A DNA stretch of 64,000 nt from Pedobacter sp. Leaf176 (GCF_001424305.1 NZ_LMPD01000003.1:757659-821658), one strand, 5' to 3'. Shown: positions 36,283-45,905, counted from the stretch's first letter. Numbers and translations: made by a program. Notes: a model not told the origin generated them from the letters alone.

Positions 36283-37131
36283 ATGAAAGTACAGGAGGAG
36301 ATCAACTTCAACAGAATTACCGAAGCAATTCATTACATACAGGCAAATTTTAAAAACCAACCAGGTTTGGAAGAAGTTGCCGAAAAGGTAAATTTAAGTC
36401 CGTTTCACTTTCAGCGGTTATTTAGCGAATGGGCAGGCACAAGTCCGAAACGTTTTTTACAATACATTAGCCTCGGCTATGCCAAACAATTGTTAAAGGA
36501 AAATCAAAGCTTGTTCGATACGGCAATGGAAACCGGATTATCAGGCACCGGCAGGCTACACGATTTATTTATAAATATTGAAGGGATGACACCCGGTGAC
36601 TATAAAAACGGGGGAGAAAACCTGCACATCAACTATAGTTTTGCTGAAAGCCCTTTTGGAAACGTTATTGTGGCATCAACGCCAAAAGGAATTTGTCATC
36701 TTGCTTTTAACGAGGATGAAACCGCAGCAATAAGAAATTTACAAACACGGTTTCCGGCAGCTAACTATAAGCAGATTATGGATTCAGCACAACAAAACGC
36801 ATTATTTATTTTCAATCATGACTGGAACAAAATCCAGCAGATAAAACTTCATTTGAGGGGAACCGACTTTCAATTGAAAGTTTGGGAAAGCTTGCTTAAA
36901 ATCCCGATGGGAAAGCTATCAACTTATGGTACAATTGCTAAAAATTTGGCAAATCCCAATGCTTCAAGAGCAGTGGGAACGGCTATTGGCGATAATCCTG
37001 TGGCTTTTCTTATTCCTTGCCACCGGGTAATTCAGGGAAGTGGTGCCTTAGGCGGATACCATTGGGGTGTAGCAAGAAAAACCGCCATGATTGGATGGGA
37101 AGCGGCAAAAACTGAAACTGCACATCAATGA
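36283..37131 (+). CDS. AraC-type HTH fused to O6-methylguanine-DNA methyltransferase (Ada core)
   Basis: A 282-residue protein. Residues ~10-105 form an AraC double HTH (LEEVAEKVNLSPFHFQRLFSEWAGTSP); ~115-275 form an MGMT domain with active-site Cys 246 in PCHRVI, followed by GALGGYHWG. It repairs O6-alkylguanine by irreversible transfer to Cys and probably acts as transcription factor. Compared with E. coli Ada, the N-terminal zinc/phosphotriester-sensing domain is missing; it is encoded by the next gene, which overlaps this stop by four bases. First gene of a three-gene repair operon. Confidence 0.92.
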   Translation: MKVQEEINFNRITEAIHYIQANFKNQPGLEEVAEKVNLSPFHFQRLFSEWAGTSPKRFLQYISLGYAKQLLKENQSLFDTAMETGLSGTGRLHDLFINIEGMTPGDYKNGGENLHINYSFAESPFGNVIVASTPKGICHLAFNEDETAAIRNLQTRFPAANYKQIMDSAQQNALFIFNHDWNKIQQIKLHLRGTDFQLKVWESLLKIPMGKLSTYGTIAKNLANPNASRAVGTAIGDNPVAFLIPCHRVIQGSGALGGYHWGVARKTAMIGWEAAKTETAHQ

Positions 37132-37376
37132 TAAAACATTCGGAATTGTCATCCGCTTCGCTTAAAATTCAAATAAAAAATAAAGAAATTAACTTAGCGG
37201 GCAACAGCCATTTGAAAATTTACGGAACATTAGGCTGTAAATCGGAAAAGCGATTGAAAAAAGAAAACAGGGTCTTTTTTCAATCAGAGAGCGCTGCATT
37301 AGAAGCGGGTTTCCGGCCTTGTGGAAATTGTTTAAAAGAGGAATATCGAAAATGGATTTATTCAATCAAAATATAA
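37128..37376 (+). CDS. Stand-alone Ada zinc-binding domain
   Basis: An 82-residue protein matching the metal-binding domain of Ada: IYGTLGCKSEKRLKKENRVFF, then ALEAGFRPCGNC. In E. coli Ada the zinc ligands are Cys 38, 42, 69 and 72, of which Cys 38 takes up methyl groups. Here Cys 37, 65 and 68 are present but the second ligand is Lys 41, so only three of four remain. Start ATG overlaps the previous stop (ATGA) and its end overlaps alkB by 25 bp. It may sense methyl phosphotriesters for the HTH protein. Confidence 0.82.
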   Translation: MIKHSELSSASLKIQIKNKEINLAGNSHLKIYGTLGCKSEKRLKKENRVFFQSESAALEAGFRPCGNCLKEEYRKWIYSIKI

Positions 37377-37960
37377 ACGTAAACCAGAATCTTTTGCCTT
37401 ACGGCGGAATTGTAAAATACTACGGGAAATTATTTTCTCCAGGTGATGCCAGCCATTATTTCGATCGGTTATGGACCAGCATCGAATGGAAAAATGATGA
37501 AGCATTCATCATGGGCAAACACATCATTACCAAAAGAAAAGTAGCCTGGTACGGAGATAAAGATTATTCTTACACTTATTCGGGGGCATCAAAAAAGGCT
37601 TTAGCGTGGACGCCAGAGCTTCTGCAACTCAAAAGCATAGCCGAAGAAAAAACAGGTACGCTATTTAACTCGTGCCTTTTAAATTTATACCATAATGGCG
37701 ATGAAGGCATGGCCTACCATAGTGATGATGAAAAAACCCTCGCCAAAGATGCTGCGATTGCTTCCATGAGTTTTGGTGCCGAAAGGAAGTTTCTGTTCAA
37801 GCATAAACAAACTAAAGAAACGATTGATATTTTTCTTGAGGATGGAAGCCTTTTAATAATGGCAGGTGAAACACAGACCAACTGGATGCACCGCCTGCCC
37901 CCTACTAAAAAGGTAAGTAAGCCAAGGATAAACCTCACTTTTAGAACCATGCGTACTTAG
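37352..37960 (+). CDS. alkB: AlkB family alkylated-base dioxygenase
   Basis: A 202-residue Fe(II)/2-oxoglutarate dioxygenase that removes methyl groups from 1-methyladenine and 3-methylcytosine. Start at ATG 37352 (MDLFNQNINV), inside the previous gene. Motifs: NLYHNGDEGMAYHSDDE with the H-x-D iron ligands, MSFGAERKFLFKHK, and the end TNWMHRLPPTKKVSKPRINLTFRTM with the distal His and the 2-oxoglutarate Arg. Stops exactly one base before the convergent gene's stop. Confidence 0.93.
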   Translation: MDLFNQNINVNQNLLPYGGIVKYYGKLFSPGDASHYFDRLWTSIEWKNDEAFIMGKHIITKRKVAWYGDKDYSYTYSGASKKALAWTPELLQLKSIAEEKTGTLFNSCLLNLYHNGDEGMAYHSDDEKTLAKDAAIASMSFGAERKFLFKHKQTKETIDIFLEDGSLLIMAGETQTNWMHRLPPTKKVSKPRINLTFRTMRT

Positions 37961-38746
37961 TTATCTCTTAAATTCACTAATGTCGACGATTTTATCGTCA
38001 TCATTTTTTTCTAGAAATAAACTGCCTTTCGAATTTTGCTTGAAGTGGTAATTTTGCTGAACATTTTTTGCAACGGTAGCAGGATCTAATATTGAGGCTG
38101 GTGCAGGTAGGTTAACTGCTTCACCAGTGATGTAATTGGTTTGGTATAATGAGTTTGCGGTTGCGAATACAAGCGTCTTTCTATCACCCGAACTATAAAG
38201 AAATGTGCCTTGGATTCTTTCTGCATCATTTTGTCTTTTTACAGGGTAAATCTTTCCGTTAATAAGCGTAACAATATAATCGTTGTTAACTAAAACGGTG
38301 CTGAGACTTAATTCCTGGAGTCCGGCGGTTACTTTACGGTCATTCGCGCCTGCTGAAGGCCTGTCTAATTTAATCACCTCCGGCTTTCCATTTTTAACTG
38401 AAACAACAAAGAAAGGCGATACCAAACCGGAGCTGTCAGCAACCTGAACTAAAGCGGCGGTTTTCTGGCTGTTCATAAATCTTGGCTGATAAAATTTTGT
38501 TGCCAAAGGCTTTGGGTCGTCCTTGATCAGGATTGCTGTATCCCTGAATTTCAAAACAAATAAAACTCCCGCTTTACTCCCCGAATCTATTTTTACAATT
38601 TTAAGTGCGTCGCTTTTATCTTTTGGAAATTCGTTAAAGATTTCGCCATTATTTAAAGCTCTTGGTGTATAGGTCTTTTCTAACTTTTCCTGCTTACACG
38701 ATATTAAAGCAACAGATAAAATAAATATTAAGAATTTCGTTTTCAT
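37961..38746 (-). CDS. Hypothetical lipoprotein
   Basis: A 261-residue lipoprotein (signal MKTKFLIFILSVALISC, Cys 17). The mature part is beta-rich with repeats that look like propeller blades (GVLFVLKFRDTAILIKDD, TAALVQVADSSGLVSPFFVV, DYIVTLINGKIYPV, RKTLVFATANSLYQTNY). It ends DKIVDISEFKR. Family not recognised. Its stop abuts that of alkB, without room for a terminator between them. Confidence 0.75.
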   Translation of the reverse strand: MKTKFLIFILSVALISCKQEKLEKTYTPRALNNGEIFNEFPKDKSDALKIVKIDSGSKAGVLFVLKFRDTAILIKDDPKPLATKFYQPRFMNSQKTAALVQVADSSGLVSPFFVVSVKNGKPEVIKLDRPSAGANDRKVTAGLQELSLSTVLVNNDYIVTLINGKIYPVKRQNDAERIQGTFLYSSGDRKTLVFATANSLYQTNYITGEAVNLPAPASILDPATVAKNVQQNYHFKQNSKGSLFLEKNDDDKIVDISEFKR

Positions 38747-38884
38747 ATGGCGGTATCAGTTATTTCTCTGCTAATTTATCATCTTTATTTATTTTTAAAA
38801 ATTATAAAAGAACTTAAATTATCAGAAATAAGATGTGATGGTAATTTTTAATTTTTATTATTTTTAGGGCAGGAAAAAATAAAA

Positions 38885-39364
38885 ATGTTGCTTAAACCAA
38901 GTTTTCTTATTAAAAACAAATCCATCATTCTATACGGAAGCTCATTAGCAGCATTGCTGGTTTTGCTGAAATGGTTGGAATTGAAATTCCTGATACTTAA
39001 CAATGCTTTCGAAATTTATGCCGGAATGATTGCTGTTATATTTACCGGATTAGGCATTTGGCTGGCGTTGAAACTAACTAAACCCAAAGTTGAAACCCTC
39101 GTAGTGGAGCGAAAAGTATTTGTGAATAAAGAGGAAAGCTTCATCCCGGATAAAGCAATAATCGAACAGCTAAATCTAAGCAAACGTGAACTGGATGTAT
39201 TAACCCTGATGGCAGGTGGTCTGAGCAACCAGGAAATCGCCTCCAGGTTATTTGTTTCGTTGAACACAGTAAAAACACATACGTCAAATCTGTTCGAAAA
39301 AATGGATGTGAAACGCAGGACCCAGGCTGTAGACGCGGCGAAGCGGCTCCATATTATAGCCTAA
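38885..39364 (+). CDS. Membrane-anchored LuxR-type regulator
   Basis: A 159-residue protein with two transmembrane helices (~15-30 and ~42-62) and a C-terminal LuxR/GerE HTH (LNLSKRELDVLTLMAGGLSNQEIASRLFVSLNTVKTHTSNLFEKM). A DNA-binding domain tied to the membrane is a Bacteroidota peculiarity, and such genes are often followed by DUF4199 proteins, as here. The signal it reads is unknown. Confidence 0.87.
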   Translation: MLLKPSFLIKNKSIILYGSSLAALLVLLKWLELKFLILNNAFEIYAGMIAVIFTGLGIWLALKLTKPKVETLVVERKVFVNKEESFIPDKAIIEQLNLSKRELDVLTLMAGGLSNQEIASRLFVSLNTVKTHTSNLFEKMDVKRRTQAVDAAKRLHIIA

Positions 39365-39467
39365 ACAATCATAATTGGAAGCAATTACGCTTATTTGTTC
39401 AAAATCACTCAAAAGTATGAGGTCTAAGAGACTCAAATAAGGCAAATTTGGTTCAAAAAATATTAAG

Positions 39468-39986
39468 ATGAAAAAAATTGTAATCGTATTTGGATTAATT
39501 GCCGGATTCATTGTATCCGCAATGATGCTGTTATCCATCGCAAAATGTTATAACAGTGCAGACTTTGAAGGCAGCATGCTCATTGGCTATGCATCCATGT
39601 TGCTCGCTTTCTCCTTTATATTCGTAGCTGTTAAGCGTTTTCGGGATAAACATAACGAAGGCATAATATCATTTGGAAAAGCCTTCAGAATTGGTCTCTT
39701 CATCAGTTTGATTGCATCAACCATATATGTTATGGTCTGGCTTATAGATTACTACTTATTTGTTCCCGACTTTATGGACAAATACACGGCACATACACTT
39801 GCTGAGGCTAAACGAAATGGCGCAAACGCAGCTGAACTGACTCTAAAAAATAGTGAGATGGCTGAGTATAAGGAAATGTATAAAAATCCATTTTATGTTG
39901 TGCTGCTAACTTATTCTGAAATCCTTCCCGTGGGATTGGTGGTTTCCTTAATTTGTGCGCTGATATTGAAAAGAAGATCCAGATAA
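39468..39986 (+). CDS. DUF4199 membrane protein
   Basis: A 172-residue protein with four hydrophobic segments (MKKIVIVFGLIAGFIVSAMML, IGYASMLLAFSFIFVAVKRF, FGKAFRIGLFISLIASTIYVMVWL, SEILPVGLVVSLICALIL) and the family's RDKHNEGIISFGKAF loop. Function unknown. It follows the membrane LuxR gene by 103 bp on the same strand, a conserved pairing that suggests one signalling unit. Confidence 0.88.
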   Translation: MKKIVIVFGLIAGFIVSAMMLLSIAKCYNSADFEGSMLIGYASMLLAFSFIFVAVKRFRDKHNEGIISFGKAFRIGLFISLIASTIYVMVWLIDYYLFVPDFMDKYTAHTLAEAKRNGANAAELTLKNSEMAEYKEMYKNPFYVVLLTYSEILPVGLVVSLICALILKRRSR

Positions 39987-40047
39987 TTGGCTGGAGATAA
40001 CTTATGTTAGAAAACTAATAAATAACGTCTTTTTAACTACGATAGCG

Positions 40048-40578
40048 ATGGAAATTTTTGCTGAAACGGAACGACTCATTTTGAGAGCGCTTTTGCCAAT
40101 AGATGCTGAAATGCTATTTGAACTTGATTCAGATATAGATGTACATCAGTATCTTGGCAGAAAACCTGTTAAGTCCATCCATCAAAGCATTAGTGATATC
40201 GAATTCATCAGGAAGCAATATATTGACAATGGCATTGGCAGATGGGCTGTTATTGAAAAGGAATCAGGTCAGTTTATTGGTTGGGGTGGATTAAAATTTA
40301 TAACTGAAACCTGTAACAATCAAATTAACTATTATGATTTGGGCTACCGGTTTATTAAACGTTATTGGGGCAAAGGTTATGCAACTGAAACAGCAAAGGC
40401 CAGCCTTAAATACGGATTCCAGATGCTGAACGTACCTAAAATAATTGCGATCGCCGATGTTGAAAACAATTCATCTATTAAAGTACTGGAAAAAGCCGGA
40501 CTACGTAAAATTGAAACATTTAACTATCACGGACGACTTCATCATTGGATGAAAATCGACCGAAGTTCTTATTATTGA
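40048..40578 (+). CDS. GNAT family acetyltransferase (RimJ-like)
   Basis: A 176-residue acetyltransferase starting with the RimJ/RimL-like pattern AETERLILRALLPIDAEMLFELDSD and carrying YDLGYRFIKRYWGKGYATETAKASLKYGF (acetyl-CoA loop) and VENNSSIKVLEKAGLRKIE. Substrate unknown; such enzymes modify protein N-termini, antibiotics or small amines. Confidence 0.9.
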   Translation: MEIFAETERLILRALLPIDAEMLFELDSDIDVHQYLGRKPVKSIHQSISDIEFIRKQYIDNGIGRWAVIEKESGQFIGWGGLKFITETCNNQINYYDLGYRFIKRYWGKGYATETAKASLKYGFQMLNVPKIIAIADVENNSSIKVLEKAGLRKIETFNYHGRLHHWMKIDRSSYY

Positions 40579-40665
40579 ATAAAAGGACCTTAATTAAAAA
40601 TAATCAACATCGTCAGCAGATTATTGGAGTGGTTTTTGATAATTCCAGTGGAAAACTCATTGACT

Positions 40666-41064
40666 ATGAAAAATCTCCTCATCTGTGGTATACTTCTTTG
40701 CTTTTTAAGTTCTTGCTTCGATAAGTTTACTCCGGAAACCCTGAAAAATACAAAATGGGAATTAACTGAAATGACAGGTAAAACTTTGCCTACATCGGCA
40801 AAGGCCACTTTGAATTTTAACGACAGCCTTCGAGTTAGCGGAAAATCTTTCTGCAACAGCTATGGCGGTGAACTAGATCTAAAAGATGACCAGACCAAGC
40901 TAAAAAATGTATATAGCACAAAAATGTTTTGTGAGGCAACCGCTTCTGCAGAAAATACTTTTTTAACAGCACTGAACGAAACCGATCATGCAAAAATCGT
41001 TAACGGCAAACTTCAGCTCCTTAAAGGCGGGCAAACGATTCTAATATTTAGCAAAATTGATTAG
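40666..41064 (+). CDS. META domain lipoprotein (HslJ-like)
   Basis: A 132-residue protein from ATG 40666, with signal peptide and lipobox LSSC (Cys 16). The META domain follows: KNTKWELTEMTGKTLP, SGKSFCNSYGGELDL, KMFCEATASAENTFLTAL and GKLQLLKGGQTILIF. Two Cys, in SFCN and MFC, are the family's conserved pair and may form a disulfide. HslJ relatives are heat- or novobiocin-linked, but the function is not clear. Confidence 0.87.
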   Translation: MKNLLICGILLCFLSSCFDKFTPETLKNTKWELTEMTGKTLPTSAKATLNFNDSLRVSGKSFCNSYGGELDLKDDQTKLKNVYSTKMFCEATASAENTFLTALNETDHAKIVNGKLQLLKGGQTILIFSKID

Positions 41065-41136
41065 GAAATCTGCCGTTAAATTAAGCCCAATCGACTATTT
41101 TTAGTATTTTCGTGCTTTCCAGCACAATACCAAAGG

Positions 41137-42078
41137 ATGCCGATAGGGATACAAGAAAATTTAAAGTTTTTTTTCTCGACACTGAGAAATGCATTTAATC
41201 TGTTTCAGAAAAATGATCCGCTCAGGCTTGCAGGTGCGACGGCTTTCTTTACGAACTTTGCCTTACCCCCAATTTTAATTATACTCATCAGGCTGTTTGG
41301 CATATTTACCGACCGAAGGACTTTGGTTTCAAATATTTTTGATCGCCTTAATAACATACTAGATGATAAAAGCATTGCTCAAATCAGGCTGACTTTAAGA
41401 AACATCAGGGGAATTGATCAAAAATGGTATGTAACCCTATTTAGTTTCGTATTCTTCCTATTTGTCGCCACAACGCTTTTTAACGTAATCAAAAACTCCC
41501 TGGAACAAATCTGGGGCATTGGTTTGCAGGAAAAAAAGGGTATCGTAAGTACGCTAAAATCCAGGGCCATTTCATTCATCATCATAATGCTTGCAGGTAT
41601 CTTATTCATATTTGGTTTGTTTGCGGATAGTATTCAGGCCATTATTGGCTCGTTTCTTAAAACAAATACACCTTCTTTCGAACTGGTCGCCACCTCTATT
41701 CTAAACCAGCTTATTTTTGTCATTATTGTAACTTCCTGGTTTACCATTTTATTCAGATTTTTGACCAATGGAAGGCCAACCTGGCGCGCTGCTTTATCTG
41801 GAGGATTACTTACCGGCTGTTTGTTTACGGCGGGAAAATACATTTTAAGGATTTTATTGCCACTAAGCAACATCAGTAATATTTATGGTTCTGCAGGCTC
41901 TATTATTGTAATTATGCTTTTCGTATTTTATTCTTCGCTGATATTTTATTTCGGCGCAGCGTTTATTAAATCACTCAGTGTTGGTCGGGAAACACCAATT
42001 ATTCCTAAGAATGGTGCATTTGCCTATGAACTTACGGCAATTGATAAAGAACCCGCTAAAAACGAAAAAAGCAGTTGA
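41137..42078 (+). CDS. YihY/BrkB family membrane protein
   Basis: A 313-residue inner-membrane protein with six or seven transmembrane segments (for example WYVTLFSFVFFLFVATTLFNV, FIIIMLAGILFIFGLF, FVIIVTSWFTILF, SIIVIMLFVFYSSLIFYFGAAF). Conserved YihY words include RLAGATAFFTNFALPP and NIYGSAGSIIVIM. Often misnamed ribonuclease BN; its real role, perhaps transport, is open. The stop codon lies within the terminator stem. Confidence 0.9.
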   Translation: MPIGIQENLKFFFSTLRNAFNLFQKNDPLRLAGATAFFTNFALPPILIILIRLFGIFTDRRTLVSNIFDRLNNILDDKSIAQIRLTLRNIRGIDQKWYVTLFSFVFFLFVATTLFNVIKNSLEQIWGIGLQEKKGIVSTLKSRAISFIIIMLAGILFIFGLFADSIQAIIGSFLKTNTPSFELVATSILNQLIFVIIVTSWFTILFRFLTNGRPTWRAALSGGLLTGCLFTAGKYILRILLPLSNISNIYGSAGSIIVIMLFVFYSSLIFYFGAAFIKSLSVGRETPIIPKNGAFAYELTAIDKEPAKNEKSS

Positions 42079-42094
42079 AACAACTGCTTTTTTT
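42065..42094. terminator. Terminator overlapping the yihY stop codon
   Basis: AAAAAAGCAGTTG (42065-42077) and CAACTGCTTTTTTT (42081-42094) form a 13-bp stem with a 3-nt loop. The TGA stop is at 42076-42078. A tracts on one side and T tracts on the other make it usable from both strands, including the gene at 42113. Confidence 0.85.
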
Positions 42095-42112
42095 ATTTCT
42101 GATATAATAAAT

Positions 42113-42388
42113 TTAATGGATTACCGGAACTTTCTCATACCCCTGCATCTCAAATACCGCTAATTTATTTAACAGGTTGTAATGTAAAGTTCCGAAGAGA
42201 TTGATCAATCCATCATTATTTTTACCTTCTATCCATACTGATTCTTTAGCCACTTCGGTATTTTTTCCCATCTCATGGTTAAATAATGCATCTTCATCTT
42301 TAATAACTAAATCGTTAACATCAATTCTAAATTGATTCAACAAAGCCACAAAACTCTGGCCTCTAAGCAATAATTCTTTGAAATTCAT
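42113..42388 (-). CDS. Small hypothetical protein
   Basis: A 91-residue soluble protein (MNFKELLLRGQSFVALLNQFRIDVNDLVIKDED..., written here only in part), with predicted helices and an acidic middle; it ends GYEKVPVIH. No family recognised. It is convergent with yihY and shares that gene's terminator. Confidence 0.65.
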   Translation of the reverse strand: MNFKELLLRGQSFVALLNQFRIDVNDLVIKDEDALFNHEMGKNTEVAKESVWIEGKNNDGLINLFGTLHYNLLNKLAVFEMQGYEKVPVIH

Positions 42389-42468
42389 AAGGCAAATATT
42401 TGATTAGGTGTCGATTTCAAATGCAATTATTAGTCCAATAAATAACTGGCAATCAAAATGTTGATAAG

Positions 42469-43059
42469 TTACAAAATCCTGTATCCCAAACCTATGGTGA
42501 ACAGGTTTAACTTAGTCGATGGATAACCATCTTTGTTTAATTTGGATAGTCCGAGTTCATACCGGGCATCGATGCTAAATTTCTTAATATCTAAGCCTGC
42601 ACCAAACTGCCAGGCAAGTGCCTGATTTTTAAAATTTCCGGTAAACACATTTCCGGTTGCCTGACCAATGCTCTGTTTATCATCCAGTATGAATGAAACC
42701 ATGGGGCCGGTATTAACCCTTAAACCAACGCCTACGGCTCCAAATTTAGTTCCTACCAATAATGGAACATCCAGGCTGGTAAACTTTACTTCGTTTATCT
42801 GCCCGGTAGCATCACTTACCAGATTTGTTTTTTTACCTGAGAGGTATAATTCGGGTTGAAAAAACACACCAGCACCACCTACCCTTGCCCACAAACCACC
42901 ATAAAACCCGGTTCTGTTATCACTGCTGAACGTGTTTTCAGTATCAAACTTTGAAAAGTTCGCACCAGCCTTTAAACCTAACTGGAACGTTGGTAAAATC
43001 TGTGCACTTGCACATAAGCCCATAAAGATACAGGCGATAGAGAGATAGATTGATTTCAT
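42469..43059 (-). CDS. Outer-membrane beta-barrel protein (PorT/OMP_b-brl_2-like)
   Basis: A 196-residue porin-like protein: signal peptide ending ASAQ, then an eight-strand barrel beginning FQLGLKAGANFSKFDT, with GFYGGLWARVG, FFQPELYLSGKK, LDVPLLVGTKFGAVG and the end FTIGLGYRIL. This is the most common small outer-membrane family of Bacteroidota; its function is usually structural or unknown. It follows the 99-residue gene by 7 bp, so the two are co-transcribed. Confidence 0.9.
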   Translation of the reverse strand: MKSIYLSIACIFMGLCASAQILPTFQLGLKAGANFSKFDTENTFSSDNRTGFYGGLWARVGGAGVFFQPELYLSGKKTNLVSDATGQINEVKFTSLDVPLLVGTKFGAVGVGLRVNTGPMVSFILDDKQSIGQATGNVFTGNFKNQALAWQFGAGLDIKKFSIDARYELGLSKLNKDGYPSTKLNLFTIGLGYRIL

Positions 43060-43066
43060 AATTTAA

Positions 43067-43366
43067 TTATTGACCTGTTACATTATTGATGGCTTCCTGT
43101 TCTTTAAGCGCATCTACATTATTTTTATCGCCAAAATTTTGAGTTTTATCTGCAAAATAATCCATAATTCCAGAAATTGTGTCCAGGTTATCTGCAAGGT
43201 TCTGGTGAATATCAGGCAAATCTTTTTCTAAACGTTTATCGCCCAACTCAATATTATCAACTTCAATTTTTCCAATTTTCTGAATAAGTGCTTGTTGAGA
43301 GTTTTGCAAATCTTCCAATTCCCGAACAATCTTTTCCATTAATTCAAACTTCTGTAACGTATTCAT
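43067..43366 (-). CDS. Small coiled-coil hypothetical protein
   Basis: A 99-residue helical, charged protein (FELMEKIVRELEDLQNSQQAL, KIEVDNIELGDKRLEKDLPDIHQNL). No signal or membrane segment. No family recognised. It is the first gene of a two-gene operon with the beta-barrel gene. The tandem repeat array begins 114 bp upstream. Confidence 0.68.
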   Translation of the reverse strand: MNTLQKFELMEKIVRELEDLQNSQQALIQKIGKIEVDNIELGDKRLEKDLPDIHQNLADNLDTISGIMDYFADKTQNFGDKNNVDALKEQEAINNVTGQ

Positions 43367-43479
43367 AGCTTTCTTATTTTTAAATTTTTAACTCTTATCA
43401 GTATAACCCCCTGATGAGAATTTTGTTTCATTTCCTTAGAAAAGTATTGAATTCAGTCTAAAGTTACTGTGCTCATTGG

Positions 43480-45770
43480 CTTGCCTCGGCTGGCCGCCGA
43501 AAGGCTTTTTCTTTTCCTTGATGAAAAGAAACAAACAATCAAGGCTTGGAACTGCTGTCGGATAAATTCGTTAAAGCTTTTAAGGCGGCAGCACAAGCCC
43601 CGATGAAAAATCGGGAGGAACGCGCTACCTTGGGCAGTAGTAAGTTGAATGTAATTGCACAAGCTTTAATGTTTTCTCCTTCCATCATTTCCTATGCCGA
43701 TAGCGAGGTGCAGATAGCAGGGTGCAAAGATAGGCCTGACGTAAACGTTTTTTTTAACTCTGAGGGGAACTCCCCTCCTTTTTTCAAGGAGGGGCAGGGG
43801 TGGTTAATAATGGAGTTTAAATATTATCAAACCCGTCTTTCCCGCGCAGGCGGGAATCTTAATGCAATGGGAATTTTTCATTTCCTAAACACAATCTTGC
43901 CTCGGCTGGCCGCCGAATGGCTTTTTCTTTTCTTTGATGAAAAGAAACAAAAATCAAGGCTTGGAACTGCTGTCGGATAAATTCGTTAAAGCTTTTAAAG
44001 CGGCAGCACAAGCCCCGATGAAAAATCGGGAGGAACGCGCTACCTTAGGCAGTAGTAAGTTGAATGTAATTACGCAAGCTTTAACGTTTTCTCCTTCCAT
44101 CAGTTCCTATGCCGATAGCGAGGTGCAGATAGCAGGGTGCAAAGACAGGTATCCGCAGGTGCTTGCTTTGAAACGCTGAGGGGAACTCCCCTCCTTATTT
44201 TCAAGGAGGGGCAGGGGTAGTTAATAATGGAGTTTTATTAGATAGTGATGCCAGATGGCGAAGTGCAAAAAAACGTCCATCAAAAACTTATTATCAAAAC
44301 CCGTCTTCCCGCGCAGGCGGGAATCTTAATACAATGGGATTTTTTTTGTTCCCTAAACACAATCTTGCCTCGGCTAGCCGCTGAAAGGCTTTTTCTTTTC
44401 CTTGATGAAAAGAAACAAAAATCAAGGCCTGGAACTGCTGTCGGATAAATTCGTTAAAGCTTTTAAGGCGGCAACACAAGCCCCGATGAAAAATCGGGAG
44501 AACGCGCTGCCTTGGGCAGTAGTAAGTTGAATGTAATTACGCAAGCTTTAACGTTTTCTCCTTCCATCAGTTCCTATGCCGATAGCGAGGTGCAGATAGC
44601 AGGGTGCAAAGACAGGTATCCGCAGGTGCTTGCTTTGAAACGCTGAGGGGAACTCCCCTCCTTTTTTCAAGGAGGGGCAGGGGTGGTTAATAATGGAGTT
44701 TTATTAGATAGTGGTGCCCGATAGCAGCGTGCAAAAAAAGGTCCATCAAAAACTTATTATCAAAACTCGTCCTTTCCCGCGCAGGCGGGAATCTTAATGC
44801 AATGGGAATTTTTTTCATTTCCTAAACACAATCTTGCCTCGGCTGGCCGCCGAAAGGCTTTTTCTTTTCCTTGATGAAAAGAAACAAAAATCAAGGCCTG
44901 GAACTGCTGTCGGATAAATTCGTTAAGCTTTTAAAGCGGCAGCACAAGCCCCGATGAAAAATCGGGAGGAACGCGCTGCCTTGGGCAGTAGTAAGTTGAA
45001 TGTAATTGCACAAGCTTTAACGTTTTTTACTTCCATCATTTCCTATGCCGATAGCGAGGTGCAGATAGCATGGTGCAGAGATAGGCCTGACGTAAAGGTT
45101 TTTTTTAATTCTGAGGGGAACTCCCCTCCTTTTTTCAAGGAGGGGCAGGGGTGGTTAATAATGGAGTTTAAATATTATCAAAACTCGTCTTTCCCGCGCA
45201 GGCGGGAATCTTAATGCGATAGGAATTTTTTTTTCATTTCCTAAACACAATCTTGCCTCGGCTGGCCGCCGAATGGCTTCTTCTTTATCCTTGATGATAA
45301 AGAAGCAAACAATCAAGGCCTGGAACTGCTGTCGGATAAATTCGTTAAAGCTTTTAAGGCGGCAGCACAAGCCCCGATGAAAAATCGGGAGGAACGCGCT
45401 GCCTTGGGCAGTAGTAAGTTGAATGTAATTGCACAAGCTTTAACGTTTTCTCCTTCCATCATTTCCTATGCCGGACAGCGAGGTGCAGATAGTAGGGTGT
45501 AAAGACAGGTATCCGCAGGTGCTTGCTTTGAAAAGCTGAGGGGAACTCCCCTCCTTTTTTCAAGGAGGGGCAGGGGTAGTTAATAATGGACTTTTATTAG
45601 ACAGTGGTGCCAGATGACGAAGTGCAAAAAAATGTCCATCAAAAACTTATTATCAAAACTCGTCTTTCCCGCGCAGGCGGGAATCTTTATGCAATGGGAA
45701 TTTTTCATTTCCTAAACACAATCTTGCCTCGCTACCGATGAAAATCGGTACAGGTCCACCGCCAGCGAGG
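43480..45770. repeat. Five tandem 416-471-bp repeats plus a stub, order A-B-B-A-B
   Basis: Units begin with CTTGCCTCGGC at 43480, 43896, 44364, 44833 and 45252; a sixth, broken start is at 45723. Lengths are 416, 468, 469, 419 and 471. Short units (A: 1 and 4) carry AGGCCTGACGTAAA before the GGGGAACTCCCCTCC hairpin; long units (B: 2, 3, 5) carry AGGTATCCGCAGGTGCTTGC plus a ~53-bp insert (around GTGCAAAAAAACGTCCATC). Every unit ends with the REP-like palindrome TTCCCGCGCAGGCGGGAA. Frames within the units are broken by indels (for example 44493 and 44924), so they are non-coding. Confidence 0.9.
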
Positions 45771-45905
45771 GGCTCTTACCTTTTTTCAGTAGTGTTCTTT
45801 AGTTTCAAAGATATTCAAGTTTGCTTCGCAGGTTTCCTGATAATCTTTACCAGATAAATTTGGAATTGCGACGAACAACTAATAAATTAGTTTAAAATTA
45901 CTGAA

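Noticed and set aside
43546..45436. Open frames of 60-140 codons inside the tandem units (for example ELLSDKFVKAFKAAAQAP)
   Set aside because: The frame is interrupted by indels in some units (two bases missing near 44493, one near 44924), starts vary, and the same DNA occurs inverted between unrelated genes. Treated as non-coding repeats.
43480..45770. CRISPR array
   Set aside because: Units are 416-471 bp, nearly identical throughout, with no spacer structure and no cas genes.
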